Origin: DATBDM01 sp036269915
GTDB taxonomy: Bacteria > Actinomycetota > Thermoleophilia > Solirubrobacterales > Solirubrobacteraceae
Assembly: GCA_036269915.1 (NCBI GenBank)
Contig: DATBDM010000285.1
Span: forward strand, 1 to 7,907
DNA length: 7,907 nt
Direction of reading: 5' to 3'
The translations under genes were made by a program, and so were the position numbers. This document shows, piece after piece, positions 1 through 5,900 of this stretch (the first letter of the stretch is position 1; each line of letters opens with the position of its first letter). The notes beneath the pieces are model-generated. The model was given only the letters and a program-made list of their open reading frames with translations, was not told the DNA's origin and searched no databases.

Positions 1-876
1 ACCGGCGACGGGTCGCGCTTCGGCGTCGAGATCACCTACATCGTCCAGGACGAGCCCGCGGGCCTCGCGCACGCCGTGCTGACCGCCGAGCCGTTCCTCG
101 GCGACGCGCCGTTCGTCATGTACCTGGGCGACAACCTGCTCCAGGGCGGCATCACCGAGCTCGTCCGCCGCTTCGAGAGCTCGGAGCCCGACGCCCTGAT
201 CCTGCTCACCCCGGTCTCGGACCCCTCGAGCTACGGGATCGCCGAGCTCGACGGCGACGGCGCGGTCGCCCGCCTGGTCGAGAAGCCGCCCGAGCCGCGC
301 TCGGACCTGGCGCTGGTCGGCGTCTACATGTTCACCGCGCTGATCCACGAGGCCGCGCGGGCGATCCGCCCCTCGCCGCGCGGGGAGCTCGAGATCACCG
401 ACGCGATCCAGTGGATCGTCGACGGCGGCCGGCGCGTCGACCCGCACATCGTGCGCGGCTGGTGGAAGGACACGGGCCGCCTCGAGGACATGCTCGAGGC
501 CAACCGGCTGATCCTCGACACGATCGAGCGCCGCATCGACGGCGAGCTGCACGACGCGCAGGTCGACGGCCGGGTGATCGTCGAGGCCGGCGCCCGGCTG
601 GAGAACGCGACCGTCCGCGGCCCGGCCGTGATCGGCGCCGGCGCGGTCGTCCGCAACGCCTACATCGGCCCCTACACCGCGATCGGGCGCCGCTGCGAGA
701 TCGACGGGGCCGAGGTCGAGCACTCGATCCTGCTCGAGGGCGCCTCGATCCGCGGGCTCGACGGGCGCATGGAGTCCTCGCTGCTCGGCCGCGACGTGGC
801 GATCTCCCGCACGACCACGCAGCCGCGCGCCTACCGCTTCATGGTCGGCGACCAGTCCGAGATCGGGATCCTCTGA
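1..876 (+). CDS. rmlA: Glucose-1-phosphate thymidylyltransferase, long form (partial, 5' end missing)
   Basis: The enzyme joins glucose-1-phosphate and dTTP to give dTDP-glucose and pyrophosphate, the first step of dTDP-L-rhamnose synthesis in the cytoplasm. The frame is open from base 1 and starts at a GDGSRFG segment that lies near residue 70 in complete family members, so about 65-70 residues with the N-terminal GGxGTRL nucleotide loop are lost upstream. Visible in the 291 residues present: LGDN (about 42-45, metal/nucleotide site), VEKP (93-96), GELEITD (128-134, sugar binding) and GWWKDTG (153-159). After about residue 180 comes a C-terminal tail with hexapeptide-like repeats (left-handed beta helix). 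GWWKDTG plus this tail mark the long form (StrD-like) rather than the short enterobacterial RmlA. The stop overlaps the rmlD start by one base (TGATG). The next two genes, rmlD and rmlB, support the assignment over other sugar nucleotidyltransferases. Confidence 0.93.
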   Translation, partial: TGDGSRFGVEITYIVQDEPAGLAHAVLTAEPFLGDAPFVMYLGDNLLQGGITELVRRFESSEPDALILLTPVSDPSSYGIAELDGDGAVARLVEKPPEPRSDLALVGVYMFTALIHEAARAIRPSPRGELEITDAIQWIVDGGRRVDPHIVRGWWKDTGRLEDMLEANRLILDTIERRIDGELHDAQVDGRVIVEAGARLENATVRGPAVIGAGAVVRNAYIGPYTAIGRRCEIDGAEVEHSILLEGASIRGLDGRMESSLLGRDVAISRTTTQPRAYRFMVGDQSEIGIL

Positions 877-1724
877 TGCGCCTGCTGGTCACCGGCGCGG
901 GCGGGATGCTCGGCCGCGATCTGTGCGAGCTCGCCGCCGCCGAGGGTCACGCAGTGACGGGCCTCGCGCGCGCCGAGCTCGACATCGCCGATGCCGCGGC
1001 GGTCGCGGAGGCGGTCGCCGCCGCGGCCCCCGAGGTCGTCGTCAACTGCGCGGGCTGGACCGACGTCGACGGCGCCGAGACCGCCGAGGCGGCGGCGACG
1101 GCGATCAATGGCGACGGCGCGGGCCACGTCGCCGCCGCTGCGCGCGACATGGGCGCGCTGTGCGTGCAGATCTCCTCCGACTACGTCTTCGACGGCACGG
1201 CGACCGGCGGCTACGTCGAGGAGGACGCCACCGGCCCGATCGGCGCCTACGGTCGCTCGAAGCTCGCCGGCGAGCAGGCCGTGCTCGCCGCGGGTGGCGA
1301 CGCGCTCGTGGTCCGGGCGAGCTGGCTGTTCGGCCGCCGCGGCCACAACTTCGTCGCCACCATGCTGCGCGTCGGCGCCGAGCGCGACGTCGTCACCGTC
1401 GTCGACGACCAGGTCGGCTGCCCGACCTGGACCGGCCACCTGGCGCAGGGGCTCCTGGAGGCTGCCGAGCGCCGGCTCACCGGCGTCCTGCACCTCGCCG
1501 GCGGCGGATCGTGCTCCTGGTTCGAGCTGGCCGAGGCGACGTTCGCCGCGGCCGGCATCGACTGCGCGGTGCGCCCGCAGAGCACGGCCGAGCTCGGCCG
1601 TCCGGCGCTGCGCCCGGCCAACTCGGTCCTGCGCTCGTCCCGGGCCGGCGCGCCCGTGCTGCCCGACTGGCACGAGGGGCTGGTCGGCTATCTCGCCCAC
1701 GTCTCCGCGGAGGTGTCCAAGTGA
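876..1724 (+). CDS. rmlD: dTDP-4-dehydrorhamnose reductase
   Basis: This enzyme reduces dTDP-4-keto-L-rhamnose to dTDP-L-rhamnose with NAD(P)H, the last step of the pathway. The 282-residue length is normal for the family. An N-terminal Rossmann fold carries TGAGGMLG (6-13). NCAGWTDVDGAE corresponds to the family's NxAAYTxVDxAE. SSDYVFDG (100-107) supplies the catalytic serine S101 (threonine in many homologues). Y125 and K129 form the YxxxK pair. SWLFG, NFVATMLR and DDQVGCPTW follow in the usual order. The ATG at 876 overlaps the rmlA stop by one base, so translation is probably coupled; only a weak purine stretch precedes it. The frame stays open far upstream, but that extension is antisense-like, arginine-rich shadow of rmlA and lacks family sequence. 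The last codons overlap the rmlB GTG by four bases. Confidence 0.95.
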   Translation: MRLLVTGAGGMLGRDLCELAAAEGHAVTGLARAELDIADAAAVAEAVAAAAPEVVVNCAGWTDVDGAETAEAAATAINGDGAGHVAAAARDMGALCVQISSDYVFDGTATGGYVEEDATGPIGAYGRSKLAGEQAVLAAGGDALVVRASWLFGRRGHNFVATMLRVGAERDVVTVVDDQVGCPTWTGHLAQGLLEAAERRLTGVLHLAGGGSCSWFELAEATFAAAGIDCAVRPQSTAELGRPALRPANSVLRSSRAGAPVLPDWHEGLVGYLAHVSAEVSK

Positions 1725-2707
1725 AGCTGCTCGTCTGCGGCGGCGCCGGTTTCATCGGCTCGAACTTCGTCCGCCAGCGCGTCGACGAGCACGGCGACGA
1801 CGTCACCGTGCTCGACAAGCTCACCTACGCCGGCCGGCGCGAGAACCTCGCCGGTCTCGACGTCCCGCTGCTCGTCGGCGGCATCGAGGATCCCGCGGCC
1901 GTGGCCGAGGCCGCCGACGGCGCCGAGGCGATCGTCAACTTCGCCGCCGAGACGCACGTCGATCGCTCGATCGCGGAGCCCGACGCCTTCGTGACCACGC
2001 ACGCGCAGGGGACCTACGTGCTGCTCGAGGCCGCTCGCGCGCGCGGGCTGCGCTACGTGCAGGTCTCCACCGACGAGGTCTACGGCTCGATCGAGTCGGG
2101 CTCGTTCACCGAGTCCTCGCCGCTGCAGCCGTCCTCGCCGTACTCGGCGACCAAGGCGGGCGCCGACCTGCTGGTCGCCTCCTACCACCACACCTACGGC
2201 CTCGAGTCGCTGATCTGCCGCGGGTCGAACAACTACGGGCCCTACCAGTACCCCGAGAAGCTGATCCCGCTGATGGTGCTCAACGCCCTGCACGGCGACC
2301 GGCTGCCGGTCTACGGCGACGGCATGCAGGTGCGCAACTGGATCTTCGTGGAGGACTTCGCCCGCGGGATCGGCACCGTGCTCGAGCGCGGCAGGCCCGG
2401 CGAGGTCTACAACGTCGGCGGCCCGGACGAGGCGCCGAACCTCGAGGTCGTCCGCTCGATCATCGAGTACACGGGTGCCAGCCCCGACCTGATCGAGTAC
2501 GTCACCGACCGGCCCGGCCACGACCGCCGCTACTCGCTCGGATCCGAGAAGGTCCGCGGCCTCGGCTGGGAGGCGCAGGTGCGCTTCTCCGACGGCCTGC
2601 GGCGCACGGTCGACTGGTACCGCGAGCACCGCGATTGGTGGGAGCCGGTCCGTTCCGGCGACTACCGCGCCTACTACGAGCGCCAGTACGGCCGCGCGCT
2701 CGGCTAG
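1721..2707 (+). CDS. rmlB: dTDP-glucose 4,6-dehydratase
   Basis: This NAD-dependent short-chain dehydrogenase/reductase converts dTDP-glucose to dTDP-4-keto-6-deoxyglucose, the second step of dTDP-rhamnose synthesis. The 328 residues match the usual size. GGAGFIG (7-13) is the NAD-binding loop. FAAETHVDRSI follows the third strand. T117-D118-E119 in VSTDEVYG and Y141/K145 in YSATK are the catalytic residues. RGSNNYGPYQYPEKLIP, VRNWIFVEDF and DRPGHDRRY are substrate-pocket signatures of RmlB. The GTG at 1721 is chosen because the Rossmann motif starts a few residues later and GGAGG lies at 1709-1713, seven bases upstream. The GTGA overlap with the rmlD stop suggests coupled translation. The TAG stop lies only four bases from the stop of the convergent minus-strand gene. 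Confidence 0.96.
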   Translation: MKLLVCGGAGFIGSNFVRQRVDEHGDDVTVLDKLTYAGRRENLAGLDVPLLVGGIEDPAAVAEAADGAEAIVNFAAETHVDRSIAEPDAFVTTHAQGTYVLLEAARARGLRYVQVSTDEVYGSIESGSFTESSPLQPSSPYSATKAGADLLVASYHHTYGLESLICRGSNNYGPYQYPEKLIPLMVLNALHGDRLPVYGDGMQVRNWIFVEDFARGIGTVLERGRPGEVYNVGGPDEAPNLEVVRSIIEYTGASPDLIEYVTDRPGHDRRYSLGSEKVRGLGWEAQVRFSDGLRRTVDWYREHRDWWEPVRSGDYRAYYERQYGRALG

Positions 2708-2716
2708 ATAACTAGC
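2703..2716. repeat. Small palindrome holding both convergent stop codons
   Basis: The arms GCTAG and CTAGC flank a four-base ATAA loop. The left arm contains the TAG stop of rmlB and the right arm contains the TAG stop of the minus-strand gene. The outer CGG/CCG bases could extend the stem past a one-base bulge. CTAG is usually rare in high-GC genomes, and here it occurs twice within 12 bases. A short shared 3'-end hairpin is possible, but there is no T tract and the stem is short. Confidence 0.4.
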
Positions 2717-3116
2717 GCCGGCGGGGCGGCGGGGTGCGGGAGATCCGCGGGCTCTGCCGGCGGTGCTCACCCGGCGCGTGCTCAGGGGCCACGGGCGCGC
2801 CGCCGTCGGCGCCGCGCGGCAGGCGCGGCTCGCGCGGCTCGGGCGGGGGATCCGGCTGTGATGTCGGGGGCGTGCGCGGCGCCTCGTCGGGCCAGTGGCC
2901 GTGCTCGTCGTAGTAGACCCGCGCCTCCTCCTCGCGGTCGCGGTCGCGGTCACCCGAGACCCCGGCGCGGAAGAGCACGTTGAGCAGCAGCAGGGCCAGC
3001 GCGGCGCCCGCGCCGGCGCAGAAGCCTTCGAGTCCCGTCGAGTTGGGCTCGATGATCAGGAACGCGATGCCGACCAGCAGCAGGATCAGAGGAAGGCCGT
3101 AGCGCACGAACCGCAT
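2712..3116 (-). CDS. Small two-helix membrane protein of unknown function
   Basis: I do not recognise a named family for this 134-residue protein. The N-terminus is MRFVRYG, followed by a first membrane helix at about 7-22, a short EPNSTG loop, and a second helix at about 32-49. R2 and R5 before helix 1 and R50 after helix 2 predict both ends in the cytoplasm. A strongly charged segment follows (three D-R pairs at 56-61, then EEEARVYYDEHGHWPDE to residue 78). The remaining 55 residues are low-complexity, rich in proline and arginine. The ATG is almost forced, because an in-frame stop lies seven codons upstream. No Shine-Dalgarno is visible, but TACAAC six bases upstream could be a -10 box, giving a leaderless message. 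It is convergent with rmlB and divergent from the GtrA gene. The hydrophobic pattern and lack of a better frame make it a real gene; the function is unknown. Confidence 0.8.
   Translation of the reverse strand: MRFVRYGLPLILLLVGIAFLIIEPNSTGLEGFCAGAGAALALLLLNVLFRAGVSGDRDRDREEEARVYYDEHGHWPDEAPRTPPTSQPDPPPEPREPRLPRGADGGAPVAPEHAPGEHRRQSPRISRTPPPRRR
2934..2951. repeat. Three tandem copies of a 6-base unit (GCGGTC)
   Basis: Three perfect head-to-tail GCGGTC units lie inside the minus-strand membrane-protein gene, where they encode three D-R pairs (residues 56-61) just after the second membrane helix. Six-base units keep the frame, so copy-number change would lengthen or shorten the charged linker. 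Confidence 0.75.
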
Positions 3117-3122
3117 GAGAAC

Positions 3123-3128
3123 GTTGTA
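3123..3128 (-). promoter_or_regulatory. Possible -10 box for the minus-strand membrane protein
   Basis: Read on the minus strand this is TACAAC, which matches four of six positions of TATAAT. It ends six bases before the ATG at 3116, which is the spacing expected if transcription starts at the start codon. No convincing -35 box is seen. The lack of a Shine-Dalgarno sequence fits a leaderless message. Confidence 0.3.
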
Positions 3129-3160
3129 GCTGCTTCACCTGGCCCGCACTCGCCGATCTC

Positions 3161-3166
3161 TAGCCT
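3161..3166 (+). promoter_or_regulatory. Possible -10 box (TAGCCT) for the GtrA gene
   Basis: TAGCCT lies seven bases before the GTG at 3174, so transcription would start at or next to the start codon (leaderless). There is no Shine-Dalgarno in the gap. TTCACC at 3134-3139 resembles a -35 box, but the 21-base spacer is too long to be convincing. The same TAGNCT pattern precedes three other genes in this window. Confidence 0.45.
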
Positions 3167-3173
3167 GGGGGCC

Positions 3174-3572
3174 GTGGATCTCCGACGGATCGTGAAGTTC
3201 GCCGGCGTGTCGGGCGCGGGTCTGTGCCTGGACTACGCCGTCTACACGCTGCTGTGCTCGACCGGGCTCGACGCCGGCTTCGCGAACCTCGTCTCGGCGG
3301 CCTGCGGCGTGACGTTCGTCTTCGTCGTCTCCGCGCGCCACATCTTCGAGGGCGGCGACGGCTTCAGGCTGCGCCTGTTCGTCGTCTACGCGGGCTACCA
3401 GGTGGTGGCCATCGCCCTCGCGTCCGGCGCGGTGCACGAGGCGACGGCGCTGTTCGACGGCCGCTACCTGCTCGGCAAGACGGTGATCCTGCCCTTCTCC
3501 TTCACCGCGAACTACGTCTTCATGAGCTGGCTGTTCGCCGCCCGCGGGCGCCTCACCCCGGTCACCGACTGA
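3174..3572 (+). CDS. GtrA-family membrane protein
   Basis: GtrA proteins are small four-helix membrane proteins that help move or present lipid-linked sugars, such as polyprenyl-phosphate glucose or arabinose, across the cytoplasmic membrane. The 132 residues show the family layout. A basic start (LRRIVKF) leads into helix 1 (about 7-28). Helix 2 (about 35-57) ends in SARHIF, helix 3 is at about 66-87, and helix 4 (about 100-122) contains FTANYVFMSWLF, close to the family's C-terminal NFxxxRxWVF pattern. The GTG at 3174 is chosen because the family normally begins just before the RxxKF segment; the open frame further upstream is antisense to the neighbouring gene. Nearby rhamnose genes suggest a role in envelope glycan assembly, but no glycosyltransferase partner is in the window, so the substrate is unknown. 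Confidence 0.85.
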   Translation: MDLRRIVKFAGVSGAGLCLDYAVYTLLCSTGLDAGFANLVSAACGVTFVFVVSARHIFEGGDGFRLRLFVVYAGYQVVAIALASGAVHEATALFDGRYLLGKTVILPFSFTANYVFMSWLFAARGRLTPVTD

Positions 3573-3611
3573 TGATCTGCGTGCACGCGTCCTGATTCTC
3601 GACGCATTCCA

Positions 3612-3626
3612 GCGGGCCCGGCCCGC
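3612..3626. terminator. GC-rich hairpin after the GtrA gene, possible terminator
   Basis: Perfect 7-base arms (GCGGGCC and GGCCCGC) are separated by one base; as RNA this would close to a shorter stem with a small loop. It starts 39 bases after the GtrA stop and lies before the acyl-CoA ligase promoter box, the right place for a terminator. No T tract follows, so this is tentative. Confidence 0.3.
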
Positions 3627-3658
3627 CGGTGATGCGCCGAGCCTCAGGACGGGTGCAC

Positions 3659-3664
3659 TAGGCT
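3659..3664 (+). promoter_or_regulatory. Possible -10 box (TAGGCT) for the acyl-CoA ligase
   Basis: TAGGCT lies 28 bases before the ATG at 3693, giving a leader of about 20 bases that contains GGAGG and GAGGAG. No clear -35 box is seen. The box overlaps the left arm of a perfect 6-base hairpin, GGCTCC-GAA-GGAGCC, at 3661-3675, which could be an operator or a chance palindrome. Confidence 0.4.
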
Positions 3665-3692
3665 CCGAAGGAGCCGGAGGAGAGGAGCTGCC

Positions 3693-5342
3693 ATGCAGGG
3701 CCTGATGTCGTCGTTCCCGCTGACGCTGCCGCACGTGTTCCACCGCGCGGAGCGGTTGTTCGGCGACAAGCGGATCACCACGGTGACCGCCACGGGCCGC
3801 GAGCGCACGACGTACGCCGACTGGGCCGCGCGCACCCGCCGCCTCGCCGGCGCGCTCGACGAGCTGGGCATCTCCGACGACGGCCGGGTCGCCACCTTCG
3901 CCTGGAACAGCGCGCGCCACCTCGAGCTCTACTTCGCCGCGCCTTGCAGCGGGCGCGTCCTGCACACGCTCAACATCCGCCTGTTCCCCGAGCAGCTGCG
4001 CTACATCGTCGACCACGCCGAGGACGAGGTCATCTTCGCCGACCGGTCGCTGATGAAGCTGCTCGCGCCGCACCTCGAGGCCTTCGACACCGTGCGCCAC
4101 ATCGTGGTCATCGACGACGGCGCCGGCGAGGTGCCCGACGACGACCGGATCGTCGACTACGAGGAGCTGATCCGCTCCGCCGACTCGGCTGAGTTCCCCG
4201 ACGGCGACGAGCAGCGCGCCGCGGCGATGTGTTACACGAGCGGCACGACCGGCAACCCGAAGGGCGTCGTCTACTCGCACCGCTCGACGGTCCTGCACTC
4301 GCTCGGCGCGATGCTCGCCGACTCGCTCGGCGTCTGCGAGCGCGACGTGATCCTCCCGGTCGTGCCGATGTTCCACGCCAATGCGTGGGGGCTCGGGCAG
4401 GCCGGTGTGATGGCCGGCGCGGACTTCGTCATGCCCGGTCCGGACCTCTCCCCGCCTGCGATCGCGGACCTGATGGAGTCCGAGGGCGTCACGCTCGCAG
4501 CCGGCGTGCCGACGATCTGGCTCGGCGTGCTCGACGAGCTCGACGGCCGCGAGTTCCCGGCCCTCACGCGGATCGTCTGCGGCGGCTCGGCGGTCCCGCG
4601 CGCGCTCTCGGAGGCCTACCGGGAGAAGCTCGGCATGCCGATCCTGCAAGCGTGGGGGATGACCGAGACGAGCCCGCTCGGCTCGGTCGCCCGCGTGCGC
4701 TCGACGCTCGCGGACCGCGACGAGGAGGAGCTCGCGGGCTTCCGCGCCACCCAGGGAGTGCCATCGCCGCTCGTGGAGATCCGCATCGTCGATCCCGAGT
4801 CGGGCGAGGAGCGCCCGTGGGACGGCCACGCCAGCGGCGAGCTGCAGGCGCGCGGGCCGTGGGTCGCGGCCGGCTACTACGACGACGAGCGCTCCGCGGA
4901 GTCGTTCACCGAGGACGGCTGGCTGCGCACCGGCGACGTCGCGACGATCTCGCCCGAGGGCTACATCAGCCTCGTCGACCGCACCAAGGACGTCGTCAAA
5001 TCCGGCGGCGAGTGGATCTCCTCCGTCGAGCTCGAGAACGAGATCATGGCCCACCCGAAGGTCCGCGAGGCAGCGGTCATCGGTCTCCCGGACGAGCGCT
5101 GGGGCGAGCGTCCCTGCGCGTGCGTCGTGCCCGAGCCGGGCGCCGACCTCGACGCGGACGAGGTGCGCGACTTCCTCGAGGGCCGCGTCGCGCGCTGGTG
5201 GATCCCGGAGCGCGTCGAGTTCATCGAGGAGGTCCCGAAGACCTCGGTCGGCAAGTTCTCCAAGAAGACGCTGCGCGAGCGCTTCACGCCGGAGGGCGAC
5301 GCCGGTGGCGCGGCGACCGAGGCCTCGGCGACCGGCGACTGA
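3693..5342 (+). CDS. Medium/long-chain fatty-acyl-CoA ligase (AlkK/ttLC-FACS type)
   Basis: The enzyme activates a fatty acid with ATP to an acyl-adenylate and transfers it to CoA, feeding beta-oxidation or lipid synthesis in the cytoplasm. The 549 residues are full length. YTSGTTGNPKG (181-191) is the ATP phosphate loop. The stretch VVYSHRS then LPVVPMFHANAW closely resembles the Thermus long-chain enzyme and AlkK. WGMTETSP (321-328) binds adenine. GWLRTGD ends at D415, which binds the ribose. DRTKDVVKSGGEW (429-441) is the hinge and CoA region. PKTSVGK ends at K521, the catalytic lysine of the mobile C-terminal domain. The ATG at 3693 has GAGGAG five bases upstream (3682-3687), and MxGLM is a common start in this group; ATG 3705 is a weaker alternative. 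The C-terminal tail is alanine/glycine-rich and overlaps the next gene by 38 bases. Chain-length preference cannot be read from the sequence. Confidence 0.93.
   Translation: MQGLMSSFPLTLPHVFHRAERLFGDKRITTVTATGRERTTYADWAARTRRLAGALDELGISDDGRVATFAWNSARHLELYFAAPCSGRVLHTLNIRLFPEQLRYIVDHAEDEVIFADRSLMKLLAPHLEAFDTVRHIVVIDDGAGEVPDDDRIVDYEELIRSADSAEFPDGDEQRAAAMCYTSGTTGNPKGVVYSHRSTVLHSLGAMLADSLGVCERDVILPVVPMFHANAWGLGQAGVMAGADFVMPGPDLSPPAIADLMESEGVTLAAGVPTIWLGVLDELDGREFPALTRIVCGGSAVPRALSEAYREKLGMPILQAWGMTETSPLGSVARVRSTLADRDEEELAGFRATQGVPSPLVEIRIVDPESGEERPWDGHASGELQARGPWVAAGYYDDERSAESFTEDGWLRTGDVATISPEGYISLVDRTKDVVKSGGEWISSVELENEIMAHPKVREAAVIGLPDERWGERPCACVVPEPGADLDADEVRDFLEGRVARWWIPERVEFIEEVPKTSVGKFSKKTLRERFTPEGDAGGAATEASATGD
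5291..5296 (+). promoter_or_regulatory. Shine-Dalgarno inside the ligase gene, for the overlapping gene
   Basis: GGAGGG sits eight bases before the GTG at 5305 and lies within the 3' end of the acyl-CoA ligase coding sequence. It decides the start of the overlapping membrane-protein gene, since the only other in-frame candidate nearby is a TTG at 5374, in the middle of the first membrane helix. Confidence 0.65.
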
Positions 5343-5757
5343 CGCGCTCGCGGCCGGGCTCGCCGGCGCCGTCTTGAGCGGCGTTCCGTCGACGCTGGTC
5401 ACGCTCGCGCGCCGCGAGCCACTGCTCGATGGCGTCCGCGCCGCCGGCTCGCTGCTCGTGCGCGATCCGGGCGCGGGCGACGCGGCGCTGCTCGCCGCCG
5501 CGGTGCCGGCGCACCTGGCGCTCTCCTTCGGCTGGGCGGCCGTGCTCGCGGAGTTCGTGCCGCGCGGGTCCGAGCTGCCGGGCTGCGTGCTCGGCGGCCT
5601 GGCGATCGCGGCGCTCGACCTCGGCGTGATCGCGCCCCGGTGGGCGCCGCGGGTCCGCGCGCTGCCGCAGGGCCGCCAGTGGGCCGACCACGTCGCGTTC
5701 GGGCTCGCCGTAGGCGTGGTGCTGCGGGTTCGGCGGACGTCAACTGCGGCTGGGTAG
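5305..5757 (+). CDS. Four-helix membrane protein of unknown function
   Basis: I cannot assign a named family to this 150-residue protein. A basic, proline-rich N-terminus (MARRPRPRRP) leads into four likely membrane segments at about 13-34, 60-84, 91-111 and 127-142. Polar or charged residues lie in or beside the helices: P68/H70, W77, D105, and the pair D128-H129 in QWADHVAFG. Such residues in otherwise hydrophobic helices suggest a conserved structural or functional role. The GTG start is supported by GGAGGG eight bases upstream and overlaps the acyl-CoA ligase by 38 bases in another frame, so the two are co-transcribed and perhaps translationally coupled. A link to fatty-acid uptake or lipid handling is only a guess from position. 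The gene ends ahead of a strong inverted repeat. Confidence 0.78.
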   Translation: MARRPRPRRPATDALAAGLAGAVLSGVPSTLVTLARREPLLDGVRAAGSLLVRDPGAGDAALLAAAVPAHLALSFGWAAVLAEFVPRGSELPGCVLGGLAIAALDLGVIAPRWAPRVRALPQGRQWADHVAFGLAVGVVLRVRRTSTAAG

Positions 5758-5767
5758 GGAGGCGGAT

Positions 5768-5783
5768 TCGGCGCTTGCGCCGA
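5768..5783. repeat. Hairpin A: perfect 7-base inverted repeat
   Basis: TCGGCGC and GCGCCGA are separated by two bases and lie 11 bases after the stop of the membrane-protein gene. The right arm is also the left outer arm of the larger inverted repeat at 5777-5815, so the two folds cannot form at the same time. Confidence 0.6.
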
Positions 5784-5815
5784 GTTTGCCTCCAGGGCGG
5801 AGGCAAAGTCGGCGC
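5777..5815. terminator. 39-base near-perfect inverted repeat, possible terminator or operator
   Basis: The outer arms GCGCCGA/TCGGCGC (7 bases) and inner arms TTTGCCTCC/GGAGGCAAA (9 bases) pair perfectly, with one G-G mismatch between them and a five-base AGGGC loop. This is by far the strongest hairpin I see in the window. It lies 20 bases after the stop at 5757 and upstream of the promoter for the next gene, fitting a terminator. No T run follows, as is common for actinobacterial terminators. The symmetry would also suit a protein-binding operator. Confidence 0.5.
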
Positions 5816-5841
5816 GCGTGGATGTCGGCAGGCAGATGTAG

Positions 5842-5869
5842 TTGCTCGCGCAATCAGAGGCGCTAGACT
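5842..5869 (+). promoter_or_regulatory. Promoter for the VOC dioxygenase-like gene
   Basis: TTGCTC at 5842-5847 and TAGACT at 5864-5869 are separated by 16 bases, a plausible -35/-10 pair. Transcription would begin near 5876, giving a leader of about 25 bases that contains GAGGAGG at 5886-5892. This is the only promoter in the window for which I can point to a fair -35 box at normal spacing. Confidence 0.55.
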
Positions 5870-5900
5870 GCGATCAACCGCACCCGAGGAGGCCGTCCCC

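Noticed and set aside
991..2715. Arginine- and alanine-rich plus-strand frame across rmlD and rmlB
   Set aside because: Shadow frame of two well-supported genes; composition is typical of out-of-frame high-GC sequence.
2895..3173. Upstream extension of the GtrA gene in the same open frame
   Set aside because: It is antisense to the minus-strand membrane-protein gene and adds about 93 residues with no match to the usual GtrA N-terminus.
3579..3588. Perfect 10-base palindrome GCGTGCACGC
   Set aside because: Short GC-rich palindromes are expected by chance here; nothing in position or repetition supports a function.
3572..3595. Seven-codon open frame (MICVHAS) overlapping the GtrA stop
   Set aside because: Too short to support, no Shine-Dalgarno of its own, and likely chance.
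3135..5402. Very long minus-strand open frame (about 755 codons) across the acyl-CoA ligase
   Set aside because: It is antisense to a gene with all catalytic motifs; its translation is low-complexity and rich in R, A, D, V and H, as expected from the reverse strand of high-GC coding sequence.
5640..5900. Upstream extension of the VOC gene in the same open frame
   Set aside because: The extension overlaps the preceding gene, the inverted repeat and the promoter, shows no family similarity, and ATG 5901 has a strong Shine-Dalgarno.
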